Source: Desulfobacterales bacterium (GTDB lineage Bacteria; Desulfobacterota; Desulfobacteria; Desulfobacterales; Desulfobacteraceae). Taken from it: a DNA stretch of 11,413 nt. Positions 1 through 6,959 of the stretch are shown here, piece by piece (the first letter of the stretch is position 1; each line of letters begins with the position of its first letter). A program made the position numbers and the translations under genes. The DNA is taken from assembly GCA_022361535.1 (NCBI GenBank), contig JAKSAU010000640.1:1-11413 (forward strand), read 5' to 3'. A model generated the notes under the pieces. That model did no database searches. It was not told where the DNA came from and saw only the letters and a list, made by a program, of their open reading frames with translations.

Positions 1-1
1 C

Positions 2-487
2 AAACAGGTCTTTGTTTGGGGAAGAACACCGTCAAATGCAGAAAACTATAAAGAAGAAATGACAGCCAAAGGATACCACGTTACTGTTGCGGACAGCCCG
101 GCCCAGGTGGCCCAAAAGTGTAATCTAATCGTCACAACCACGCCCTCCACCAGCCCGCTTTTATCCATAGATGATATCCTGCCAGGGACGCATATCACTG
201 CCATGGGATCAGACACCCCCGGTAAACAGGAACTTGCCTCAAGTATCCTTGAAAAAGCTGACATCATTATTGCCGACAGCATTTCCCAGTGCCGGGAGCG
301 GGGTGAAATTGCAAAAGCGCTGGTTGAAGGAATGCTGGATGAACAGCGTATTCTTGAATTGGGTACGATTATCGACTCACCTGCACTTGTAAAACGAACC
401 AAGGAAAGTATATCCGTGGCTGATCTGACCGGTGTCGCAGTCCAGGATGTTCAGATTGCCACAGCCGTTTGCAATGCATTTGCGTAA
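2..487 (+). CDS. Ornithine cyclodeaminase/mu-crystallin family reductase, 3' part only
   Basis: The reading frame is open from the left edge and stops with TAA at 485-487, so about 161 C-terminal residues are visible and roughly the first half of a usual 320-330 residue protein is missing. The visible part begins at the second strand of the NAD(P)-binding fold (VWGRTPSNA). It continues with family-typical segments: VTTTPS, HITAMGSDTPGKQEL and, near the end, VADLTGVAVQDVQIA. Family members use NAD(P)H to reduce imines, deaminate ornithine to proline, or oxidise amino acids. The dehydratase gene starts 43 bases downstream, which favours an imine reductase of the EutC or BhcD kind over a true ornithine cyclodeaminase. 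The arginine after the second strand could favour NADP, but this is only a hint. Family is secure; substrate is unknown. The protein should be cytoplasmic. Confidence 0.88.
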   Translation, partial: KQVFVWGRTPSNAENYKEEMTAKGYHVTVADSPAQVAQKCNLIVTTTPSTSPLLSIDDILPGTHITAMGSDTPGKQELASSILEKADIIIADSISQCRERGEIAKALVEGMLDEQRILELGTIIDSPALVKRTKESISVADLTGVAVQDVQIATAVCNAFA

Positions 488-530
488 TAATTCGAAATAA
501 AAAACCAACTATCTTAAGGATGCCTGAACC

Positions 531-1493
531 ATGATTAGCCTGACCACCATCAAAGAGGCTGATGCCCGTATTAAAAAATTGCCCGGTCTTGTCCATGAAA
601 CGCCACTAAGTTATAGCCCGGCCTTTTGTGCCCACACAGGCGCAAAGGTCTATTTAAAATGTGAACATCTTCAACAAACCGGTTCCTTTAAACTAAGAGG
701 TGCATTGAATAAAATATTATCTCTCTCCCCTAAAGACAAAACCAAAGGAATCATCACTGCTTCGTCTGGAAACCATGGAATGGGAGTTGCGATGGCTGCC
801 CAAAAAGCCAAAGTCCATACAACTGTTTTCGTACCTGAAGATGCATCCGCTGCGAAACTTGCAACCATCCAGCAATTGGGTGCTGATGTAAAAAAGATAA
901 AAGGTGATTGTCTTGCAGCAGAAATGGAAGGCGCATCACAGGCTGTAAAATCGGGCAAAACCTTTATCTCGCCTTACAATGACACCACAGTCATTGCAGG
1001 CCAGGCGACTGTGGGCCTTGAAATTCTTAACGTAGAACCTGACATTGATGCAGTTTTCGTCTCTGTTGGGGGCGGAGGTCTGATTTCAGGCATCGGCTCC
1101 TATATTAAGCAGGTAGCCCCAAATGCCAAAATCATTGCATGCTGGCCTAAAAATGCGGCCTCCATGTACCACTGTCTTGAAAAGGGAAAAATCATCGACG
1201 TACAAGAGAATGAGACCCTGTCTGACGGTACGGCCGGCGGTGTGGAAAAGGATGCTGTGACCTTCCCCATCTGTCAGAAAGTCATAGATGATATGGTATT
1301 GGTTGCAGAAAAAGAGATAAAATCTGCCATGAAACTTACGGCAAGCTATGAGCGTTATATCATTGAAGGAGCTGCCGGGGTAGCCATGGCAGCCTTTCTG
1401 AAAACAGCATCTGTCTGGACCGGAAAAAAGGTCGTTGTGGTCCTATGCGGACGTAACATTCTATTTGAAAAATTCTTACAGGCCATTTTGTAG
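531..1493 (+). CDS. PLP-dependent threonine/serine dehydratase-like enzyme (EutB/BhcB type possible)
   Basis: This is a 320-residue, single-domain fold-type II PLP enzyme, the length of catabolic threonine/serine dehydratases. It lacks the C-terminal ACT regulatory domain of biosynthetic IlvA. The PLP lysine is K54 in GSFKLRGA; SSGNHG at 78-83 is the substrate loop; the glycine-rich phosphate-binding loop is SVGGGGLISG at 178-187. The C-terminal cofactor-contact motif reads CGRNI (306-310), where many dehydratases have SGGN, so an arginine replaces a glycine. Such enzymes remove water or the amine from serine, threonine or 3-hydroxyaspartate. With a cyclodeaminase-family reductase directly upstream, the imine product may be reduced instead of hydrolysed, as known for EutB/EutC and BhcB/BhcD. 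The ATG is preceded by AAGGA at 515-519, a rather long 11 bases away. No terminator separates the two genes, so cotranscription is likely. The exact substrate cannot be read from the sequence. Confidence 0.88.
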   Translation: MISLTTIKEADARIKKLPGLVHETPLSYSPAFCAHTGAKVYLKCEHLQQTGSFKLRGALNKILSLSPKDKTKGIITASSGNHGMGVAMAAQKAKVHTTVFVPEDASAAKLATIQQLGADVKKIKGDCLAAEMEGASQAVKSGKTFISPYNDTTVIAGQATVGLEILNVEPDIDAVFVSVGGGGLISGIGSYIKQVAPNAKIIACWPKNAASMYHCLEKGKIIDVQENETLSDGTAGGVEKDAVTFPICQKVIDDMVLVAEKEIKSAMKLTASYERYIIEGAAGVAMAAFLKTASVWTGKKVVVVLCGRNILFEKFLQAIL

Positions 1494-1510
1494 GTCAGCG
1501 AACCTACAAA
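1487..1510. repeat. Perfect 9-bp inverted repeat across the dehydratase stop codon
   Basis: TTTGTAGGT at 1487-1495 and ACCTACAAA at 1502-1510 form a perfect dyad with a six-base loop. The dehydratase TAG (1491-1493) lies inside the left arm. There is no T tract after it, so it is not a standard intrinsic terminator. It could protect the mRNA 3' end, end transcription weakly, or bind a regulator. Confidence 0.6.
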
Positions 1511-1569
1511 CAGCGAATAATTCAACCTAGAAAACACCACAAAACCAACCTACATAAAAAAAAGGATTT
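1501..1569. repeat. Three AACCTA boxes at exact 23-base spacing
   Basis: AACCTA occurs at 1501-1506, 1524-1529 and 1547-1552, each start 23 bases from the last. The sequence between boxes is A-rich but not conserved. A shorter match, AACC, follows at 1571. The first box is also part of the right arm of the inverted repeat at 1487-1510. The remaining leader up to 1753 has a weak dyad (ACCACC 1590-1595 with GGTGGT 1612-1617) and no promoter I find convincing. The boxes might be regulator sites for the acyl-CoA synthetase gene, or chance in A-rich DNA. Confidence 0.35.
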
Positions 1570-1753
1570 CAACCGATTGTAGATAATTCACCACCTGATA
1601 ACACTATAGCGGGTGGTTTGGTATTGTGGGCATCCCTAGAACACCATCTAAAGCACCAGTTTCCCTAACGAACAAGGAATGAAGATAGAGTAAGGTAAAC
1701 TTAAGGCTATCTGGTATGAGACTATTTGTAATAATCTAAATCGGAGGAAGCAA

Positions 1754-3526
1754 ATGTCGTTGGAAAGCATTTACAGAGAGGCAATGGCACTGAATGAAAT
1801 CCAGGATATGGCTCAACGTGAAGTCAAAGCGCAGGATTTCTTTAAAAAGCTGAACACATCCGAACTGCCCAAGAATTTTAATTGGGCCAAAGAAATCTTT
1901 GAAGATATTCATGTAAAAGAACGGGGAGATCAACTGGCCCTGATCTGGACAGACATGGATACGGATGCCGAAGCAGAATTTACCTATAAAGAATTGGCTG
2001 CCAATGGTAACAAACTGTTAAATTACCTGCGCAAGCAAGGTGTTGAGCAAGGCAATAACCTGTACATGCTGACTCCTATCGTACCTGAAACCTGGTTTGC
2101 CACATTTGCCGGTATCAAGGGCGGTCTGGTCTCTGTTCCAACAGCGACCACCATGACTGAACGGGAAATCCAGTTCCGTTTTGAAGCTTATAAACCTGAC
2201 GTTATTGTCGCCTTTGAAGGCCTGACTGATCTGGTTGACGATGCCCTTAAAAAAGCCAACTGCACGCCTAAAGCCAAACTGGTTCTCGGACAAAAAGACG
2301 GCTGGGTATCCTATCCTGAAATTGATGCAGAAACCCCTGAAGCCGAGGCCGCAGAAGTAAAAAGCGAAGATGTACTTTTCTGCTTCTTTACATCCGGTAC
2401 CACAGGCCTTCCCAAACGTGTCGGCCATTCTGCCGTATCTTATCCTTTAGGCCACTTGTCTACAGCTGTTATGATCGGTCTTGAGCCCGGCGATATCCAT
2501 CATAACCTGAGCGCCCCCGGCTGGGCCAAATGGGCATGGAGTAGTTTTTTCTCACCCTTTAACATGGGTGCAACTGCAACAGGGTTTAACTTCACGGCAC
2601 TGGATATCAAAAAATACATCAATGCTGTTGCCAAATATAAAGTCAACTCCTTTTGTGCACCGCCTACAGCGTGGCGTGCCTTTGTCGGCCTGGACCTGTC
2701 CGAGTATGATTTAAGTGCGATGAAATACTCCTTGAGCGCAGGCGAACCCCTGAACCCGGAAGTTATTGACCAGTGGCGTGATGCGACAGGCACTGAAATC
2801 CGTGATTTCTATGGCCAGACCGAATCCACCTGTATGATCGGCAACCCGCCCTGGATGGAAAAGAAAATGCGCCTGGGCTCTTTTGGGTATCCTGCCCCAA
2901 TGTATGACGTAATCCTGGCAGATGATGACGGAACAGAAATCACAGAACCGGATGTTACCGGCCATATTGTTGTCCGCCTTGACAGGTGGCGTGCCATAGG
3001 CCTGTTCCAGGAATACATTGAAAACGAAGCAAAAACAAAAGAAGCCTTCCAGCATGGTCTTTACTATACCGGTGACAAAGCCACATTTGATAAAGACGGA
3101 TACTGGTGGTTTGTGGGCCGTTCTGATGATGTTATCAAATCTTCGGATTACCGCGTTGGCCCCTTTGAGGTGGAAAGTGCGCTTATCGAGCATGCTGCGG
3201 TTATGGAAACAGCAGTTGTCGGTGTACCTGATCCCAAACGCCATCAGTTGGTTAAAGCCTTTGTTATCCTGGCCCAGGGACAGGAACCCTCCAGAGAATT
3301 GGCTCTTGAATTATTCAAGCACACCATTGAAGTACTGGCCAAATTCAAGATCCCCAGAATCATCGAGTTTGTGGATGAGCTGCCAAAAACAATTTCCGGC
3401 AAAATACGCCGTATTGAGTTAAGGGAAAATGAAGAAGGTAAGAATGACGGCAAGTCCAACGAATACTTCTACCATCAGTTCCCTGAACTGAGTTCAAAAA
3501 AGAAAAAAGAAACCGTAAAAGCTTAA
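1754..3526 (+). CDS. AMP-forming acyl-CoA synthetase, medium-chain (ACSM-like) type
   Basis: The 590-residue protein activates a carboxylic acid with ATP to an acyl-adenylate and passes it to CoA. Visible adenylating-enzyme motifs, in order: P-loop TSGTTGLPK (213-221); GWAKWAWSSFFSPFNMGA (256-273), closely resembling the medium-chain/ACSM branch; FYGQTES (352-358); YTGD (438-441); the hinge region GRSDDVIKSSDYRVGP (455-470); and the catalytic lysine K550 in TISGKIRR. All key residues are present and the length fits a complete enzyme. A lysine-rich tail ends the protein. The start is fixed by GGAGG at 1743-1747, six bases before ATG. A 260-base leader separates it from the dehydratase gene and a strong terminator follows, so it is probably its own transcription unit. 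No membrane segment or signal peptide is seen. The substrate could be a medium-chain, branched or aromatic acid; sequence alone does not decide. Confidence 0.92.
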   Translation: MSLESIYREAMALNEIQDMAQREVKAQDFFKKLNTSELPKNFNWAKEIFEDIHVKERGDQLALIWTDMDTDAEAEFTYKELAANGNKLLNYLRKQGVEQGNNLYMLTPIVPETWFATFAGIKGGLVSVPTATTMTEREIQFRFEAYKPDVIVAFEGLTDLVDDALKKANCTPKAKLVLGQKDGWVSYPEIDAETPEAEAAEVKSEDVLFCFFTSGTTGLPKRVGHSAVSYPLGHLSTAVMIGLEPGDIHHNLSAPGWAKWAWSSFFSPFNMGATATGFNFTALDIKKYINAVAKYKVNSFCAPPTAWRAFVGLDLSEYDLSAMKYSLSAGEPLNPEVIDQWRDATGTEIRDFYGQTESTCMIGNPPWMEKKMRLGSFGYPAPMYDVILADDDGTEITEPDVTGHIVVRLDRWRAIGLFQEYIENEAKTKEAFQHGLYYTGDKATFDKDGYWWFVGRSDDVIKSSDYRVGPFEVESALIEHAAVMETAVVGVPDPKRHQLVKAFVILAQGQEPSRELALELFKHTIEVLAKFKIPRIIEFVDELPKTISGKIRRIELRENEEGKNDGKSNEYFYHQFPELSSKKKKETVKA

Positions 3527-3542
3527 TTGATACAGCATAATT

Positions 3543-3582
3543 AATCCGGGAATGGTGACAACTACCATTCCCGGATTTTTTT
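3543..3582 (+). terminator. Strong intrinsic terminator after the acyl-CoA synthetase gene
   Basis: AATCCGGGAATGGT (3543-3556) pairs perfectly with ACCATTCCCGGATT (3564-3577) around a seven-base loop, and T residues run through 3582. It ends rightward transcription 17 bases after the synthetase stop codon. The opposite strand has the same stem but only a poor T run, so it may stop the converging TPR gene less well. Confidence 0.9.
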
Positions 3583-3604
3583 ATTTATCTCTTATGTTAC
3601 CCTA

Positions 3605-5881
3605 TTACATCTGCTCCAGAATTTTTCTGGCCTCATCCGCTCCATCAAAGTTTTTATCCAGTGCCAATGCTTTTTTCAGGGACTTTTCAGCCTCAGCATA
3701 TTGCCATTTTTTATTGTAGGCAAGACCTAGATGAAAATGGAAAACCGGGTTTGACGGTTCTTTGTCAATGCAGTTGGAGAATTCCTCTATGGCAGAATCA
3801 TACAACTCTTTTTTATAATAGACCCAACCCAGTGTATCCATGATAGCAGGGACTTCCCCGCTCAATTCTCTGGCTTTTCTGGCAAGGTCAAGCGCTTTGT
3901 TCATCTCTCGATTCTGTTCAGCATAAAAGAACGCCAGATTGTTCATGGCTGGAATGTGATCCGGATTTAGCTCCAGGGCTTTTTTATAATGAGACTCGGC
4001 AAGCTCTTTTTCCCCTCTTTTGTCGTAGAGGGTGCCAAGTTGTGCATAGGGACCCGCTATATCAGATCTTTGTTCAATAAGCTTTTTGTAAGTCTCAAGC
4101 GCCTGCTCATCTTTCTTATTTGAAAGGTGAAGACGTGCCAAAGCCAGATAGGGTGCAATAAACTTGGGGTTGTTCTCAATGGCTTGGGCAAAGACACGGC
4201 CAGCTTCATCCTTTTTATCCACACCCAATAAAAGGTTGCCTTTAAGATTGAGGATAAGCGATGAGATAATGGGTTTTGTCTGACCTAATTCACTCAGGCG
4301 GGCATCGCACTTTTTAAGGGCAATATCAAACTCTTTGCGTGAGGCATGAAGCCGAATTATATTGGTGAACACATCAATTAGATTGGGATTTATTGCAAGG
4401 GCGTCTTCATAAAGCTCAAGTGCTTTACCCGGATCATTTAATACCATTTTAAGATTGCCCAGCTTAAAATAGGCAGCCGGGTTGCCCGGATATTTTTTGA
4501 TCAGATCCTGGTATACGGTTTGTGCTTTATCTAACTCTTCTTGCCCTGCAAAAATATCTCCTTGAAGAAGCTTTGCCCTGTAATTATCGGGCTGGAGAGA
4601 TAGTGCCGCAGTAATCTCAGTTTCAGCAAGAAAATAGTCCCTGTTCCTGAAATGGATGTCTGCTGTCATCAATCTTGCTTTAAAGTGCCTTGGATTTTTC
4701 TCAAGAGTTTTGGACAAATGACTCATCGCCTGGTCAGTCTTGCCATTCCCTAAAAGTAAGGATCCCATAAAAAAATTGTATAAAGGGGATTCAGGTTCAT
4801 CAGACAAGAGAGTTTTAAATATCTGCATGGCCTGTTCGGACTTGCCCTGAGAAACCAGTATTTTTCCTTTTAGGGTTTTTGCCTGGGGGTAGTCCGGCCG
4901 CTTGGTAAGAACTTCATCGACCAGTTGCTCAGCCTTTTGAATTTCCCTGTTCAGAAAACAAAAATCTGCATAGGCTGTCTTAATTCCTGTATGTTCGGGG
5001 TCTAATTCCAGTGCTTTTTTAATAAAGCCTTCGGCTTTATCCGGCTGTTCCAAGCCATTGTAGAATCTTGCAATAAGCATGTAAGGCAAAGGTTTGTCCG
5101 GGGCCAATTCTACAGCTTTTAAAAAGAGTTGTTCCGCTTTGTTATTTTCACGTTTACCGGCATAAAAGGATGCCAGCATAATATTTGCCTCAATATTTTC
5201 AGGCTGCTTGTCCACAAATTGTTCCAATACAGCCAATGCATTATCATGCTTCTTATTTGCCAAATAGAAATTAAACAATGCTTTGTGAACATTTATATCT
5301 TCAGGAACAACTTCGACGGCATGTTTAAGCGTTTGCTCGGTCTTTGCCGTATCACCTTGGGCCTGATGAATCTGGGCGATCATTAATAGAGCGCGTGTCT
5401 GCAGTGGATCAATTTCAAGTATCTGCTCGTATACCGTTTTTACGCTATCAAGATTCTCTTTATTGCTGCTTAAAATGCCTGCGTTAAGATACAGTCCCCT
5501 GATGTTGTCCGGCTCCTTTGCCAGGACGTCTTCCACCCGTTTTTGGGCCTCTGTTGGTTGTTTTGCAAGCATATAAAATGAGGCAACCTGCATCTTTGTT
5601 TCAAGGTTATCCGGCTCAAGCTGCTCAAGTCTTAAAAATGCTTTAAAGGCTTCTTGGGCATTTTTTTGCTTCATATACGTTTCTGCAAGCAAGCGGTAAG
5701 CGTCAGAGGACTTGGGGTTAAGTTTTACGGCATTCTTTATCTGAATCACAGCTTTAGAATATTCACCTGCTTCGAAAAATGCTTTACCCTCTTTTATAAA
5801 TTTATCAGCCTTTTGCTGATCTGAAGCGCACCCTGTAATGAGAAGCAGGGCCAATGAAAAAATGATGAATATGCGTTGCAT
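3605..5881 (-). CDS. TPR-repeat lipoprotein with about 21 TPRs
   Basis: This 758-residue protein begins with a lipoprotein signal: a hydrophobic stretch (IIFSLALLL) and lipobox ITGC, with the lipidated cysteine at residue 18. The residue after it is alanine, so by the usual +2 rule sorting to the outer membrane is expected. From about residue 25 the chain divides into some 21 consecutive TPRs of 34-38 residues with the normal consensus (small residue, aromatic, AL, then LxPxN), ending in a short capping helix (EARKILEQM). No catalytic domain is present, so it should be a protein-binding scaffold in the periplasm. The layout resembles the TPR lipoproteins of PEP-CTERM/exopolysaccharide systems (PrsT-like) and also outer-membrane assembly scaffolds, but no such partner genes are in the window. 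The start is supported by AGGAGGA at 5887-5893 on the minus strand. It appears monocistronic. Confidence 0.9.
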   Translation of the reverse strand: MQRIFIIFSLALLLITGCASDQQKADKFIKEGKAFFEAGEYSKAVIQIKNAVKLNPKSSDAYRLLAETYMKQKNAQEAFKAFLRLEQLEPDNLETKMQVASFYMLAKQPTEAQKRVEDVLAKEPDNIRGLYLNAGILSSNKENLDSVKTVYEQILEIDPLQTRALLMIAQIHQAQGDTAKTEQTLKHAVEVVPEDINVHKALFNFYLANKKHDNALAVLEQFVDKQPENIEANIMLASFYAGKRENNKAEQLFLKAVELAPDKPLPYMLIARFYNGLEQPDKAEGFIKKALELDPEHTGIKTAYADFCFLNREIQKAEQLVDEVLTKRPDYPQAKTLKGKILVSQGKSEQAMQIFKTLLSDEPESPLYNFFMGSLLLGNGKTDQAMSHLSKTLEKNPRHFKARLMTADIHFRNRDYFLAETEITAALSLQPDNYRAKLLQGDIFAGQEELDKAQTVYQDLIKKYPGNPAAYFKLGNLKMVLNDPGKALELYEDALAINPNLIDVFTNIIRLHASRKEFDIALKKCDARLSELGQTKPIISSLILNLKGNLLLGVDKKDEAGRVFAQAIENNPKFIAPYLALARLHLSNKKDEQALETYKKLIEQRSDIAGPYAQLGTLYDKRGEKELAESHYKKALELNPDHIPAMNNLAFFYAEQNREMNKALDLARKARELSGEVPAIMDTLGWVYYKKELYDSAIEEFSNCIDKEPSNPVFHFHLGLAYNKKWQYAEAEKSLKKALALDKNFDGADEARKILEQM

Positions 5882-5893
5882 TATTGTCCTCCT

Positions 5894-6116
5894 GAAAAAA
5901 CTGTGATGCGATATGAACGAGTATTATCATCCTGCTTGTATCACCTTGATAAACATTTTCCAACTAACTTGTACTTTTTATGCGGCTTACCAATTATCCA
6001 TAGTGTCAATTACCTAAGACTTCTCGATTATATTCCCATCTTGCACCTCGTTGACTTAGCTTAGTCAGACCATACCACCAGAAGATGAAACCTGTTTTTC
6101 GTTAACGTGTTTATAT
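5894..6116. other. Non-coding spacer between divergent genes
   Basis: I see no credible gene here. Reading leftward toward the TPR lipoprotein, a TATAAT box lies on the minus strand at 6027-6032, with only a poor -35 match (GTCAAC, minus strand, 6050-6055) 17 bases upstream. A short dyad, TGACT at 6052-6056 with AGTCA at 6063-6067, overlaps that -35. This is the best promoter/operator candidate for the lipoprotein gene, but it is weak and leaves a leader of about 140 bases. Confidence 0.35.
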
Positions 6117-6130
6117 TGATCATTTGACCA
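6117..6130. promoter_or_regulatory. Upstream operator-like palindrome, copy 1
   Basis: TGATCATTTGACCA is an interrupted palindrome of two TGRTCA half-sites facing each other across an AT-rich dinucleotide. It ends eight bases before the -35 box of the DUF134 promoter. A second copy with the same half-sites lies 52 bases downstream. Confidence 0.65.
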
Positions 6131-6138
6131 TTATTCCC

Positions 6139-6167
6139 TTGACAAGAAAACAATGGGACACTAAATT
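6139..6167 (+). promoter_or_regulatory. Sigma-70-type promoter of the DUF134-DUF5320 operon
   Basis: A perfect TTGACA (6139-6144) is followed after 17 bases by TAAATT (6162-6167), four of six matches to the -10 consensus. Transcription would start near 6174, about 24 bases before the DUF134 ATG and inside the second operator-like palindrome. Confidence 0.7.
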
Positions 6168-6168
6168 A

Positions 6169-6182
6169 TGATCAAATGACCA
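6169..6182. promoter_or_regulatory. Downstream operator-like palindrome, copy 2
   Basis: TGATCAAATGACCA matches copy 1 at 12 of 14 positions; only the central AT pair differs. It begins one base after the -10 box and would cover the transcription start, a position typical for repression. A protein bound here and at copy 1, five helical turns away, would lie on the same DNA face. Confidence 0.65.
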
Positions 6183-6197
6183 AAATAAAGGAATAAC

Positions 6198-6539
6198 ATG
6201 CCCAGACCTAAACGACTCAGAAGTATAATGGCAAAACCCCAAGTAAAGGCTTTTGGGCCTGCAGCTGTACCGGGTACAGGAGAAATTATCCTCTCTTTGG
6301 AAGAGTTTGAAGCCATCCGCCTCATTGACTATGACGGTATGGACCAAAGCCAGGCTGCAGAAACCATGGGAGTATCACGCCAAACTGTGGGCAGAATATT
6401 AAAAGCCGGGCGCTTCAAAATAGCGGCTGCCATCGTTGAAGGCCAAAATCTGACAATGAGCGGGGGATGTTACAAAATAAAGGGCCGGGGCCGTGGCCGC
6501 GGAAGATGCGGAAAAGGCCGTGGGAGACAGAGGTGGTAA
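6198..6539 (+). CDS. UPF0251/DUF134 family helix-turn-helix protein
   Basis: The 113-residue protein matches the UPF0251/DUF134 pattern: a start of MPRPKR, then FGPAAVPGTGEIILSLEEFEAIRL (written here as the stretch at 19-42, with LEEFEAIRL the most typical part), then a helix-turn-helix at about 49-71 (SQAAETMGVSRQTVGRIL) like sigma-factor region 4. The tail after residue 95 is extremely rich in Arg and Gly, with one cysteine (C104), and could bind nucleic acid or anion. Family members are often found near DUF5320, NifX/NifB-like and Mrp-type ATPase genes in anaerobes, but their function is poorly defined; a transcription-regulator role is an inference from the fold. AAAGGA at 6187-6192 gives a modest ribosome binding site. 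The promoter's twin palindromes suggest autoregulation. The next gene starts 29 bases on. Confidence 0.88.
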   Translation: MPRPKRLRSIMAKPQVKAFGPAAVPGTGEIILSLEEFEAIRLIDYDGMDQSQAAETMGVSRQTVGRILKAGRFKIAAAIVEGQNLTMSGGCYKIKGRGRGRGRCGKGRGRQRW

Positions 6540-6553
6540 AAAATTCCATCTGG

Positions 6554-6565
6554 AAAGGAGGTGAT
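6554..6565 (+). promoter_or_regulatory. Extended Shine-Dalgarno site deciding the DUF5320 start
   Basis: AAAGGAGGTGAT is complementary over almost all of its length to the usual 16S rRNA 3' end. Its GGAGG core lies seven bases before the ATG at 6569. This fixes that start over the earlier in-frame ATG at 6467 and suggests strong translation. Confidence 0.85.
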
Positions 6566-6568
6566 ACC

Positions 6569-6868
6569 ATGCCAGGATTAGATCAAAGAGGACCTGAAGG
6601 CCGGGGGACAATGACCGGTCGCAGGCAGGGCATCTGCCAAAGCCAAGGCTTTGCTGATATAAAGACCGCCTGCGGTTTCGGTTCAAGCCGGGGCAAAGGA
6701 AACTGCCATCGAAATGGAGCAGGCCGAAGGTTTGGACGCAGACCATCTGTCGGACGGGCAGAAATGTACCAAACCGAAGCCTCGTTACAGGACAGGGCCA
6801 GAATACTAGAAGACGAACTCAACGCTGTAAAAGATCAATTGAAAGCAATGTCTAACAAAGAGTATTAA
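6569..6868 (+). CDS. DUF5320 family small protein
   Basis: From the ATG at 6569 this is a 99-residue protein. It opens with the DUF5320-like pattern MPGLDQRGPEGRGTMTGRR, continues with a basic Gly/Arg-rich middle (about 36-62) holding cysteines at 23, 35 and 46, and ends in a charged helix (about 68-95, ASLQDRARILEDELNAVKDQ) that probably forms a coiled coil. This build, a basic glycine-rich head plus a coiled-coil tail, is usual for the family, whose function is not known. It sits 29 bases after the DUF134 gene under the same promoter. The longer frame starting at 6467 would overlap the DUF134 gene and is not supported by a ribosome site. It is probably cytoplasmic; the cysteines hint at metal or redox chemistry, but no standard motif is present. 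Confidence 0.82.
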   Translation: MPGLDQRGPEGRGTMTGRRQGICQSQGFADIKTACGFGSSRGKGNCHRNGAGRRFGRRPSVGRAEMYQTEASLQDRARILEDELNAVKDQLKAMSNKEY

Positions 6869-6874
6869 TTTCAC

Positions 6875-6902
6875 CCCGAACTGACATAATGTCGGATTCG
6901 GG
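6875..6902 (+). other. Hairpin after the DUF5320 gene, no T tract
   Basis: CCCGAA (6875-6880) pairs with TTCGGG (6897-6902), and an inner GACA/TGTC stem adds stability. It starts six bases after the stop codon. Lacking a T tract, it is more likely an RNA-stabilising 3' structure than a terminator; the true terminator follows at 6918-6959. Confidence 0.5.
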
Positions 6903-6917
6903 AATGTCTTTAAACAC

Positions 6918-6959
6918 AAAAAAACAGCTGCCGGGTGGCAAAGCCGACAGCTGTTTTTT
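6918..6959 (+). terminator. Intrinsic terminator, probably bidirectional, between convergent genes
   Basis: An A tract (6918-6924) and CAGCTG (6925-6930) pair with CAGCTG (6948-6953) and a T tract (6954-6959); CGG/CCG extends the stem inside after one mismatch. Because A and T tracts flank the stem, it can work in both directions: for the DUF134-DUF5320 operon and as backup for the leftward repeat-protein gene. Confidence 0.88.

Noticed and set aside
5876..6064. 62-residue plus-strand frame in the divergent spacer
   Set aside because: It starts inside the lipoprotein start region, has no ribosome site and has a random-looking composition.
6467..6568. Longer DUF5320 reading frame beginning inside the DUF134 gene
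   Set aside because: The near-perfect Shine-Dalgarno site and the family-typical MPGLDQRGP start both point to 6569.
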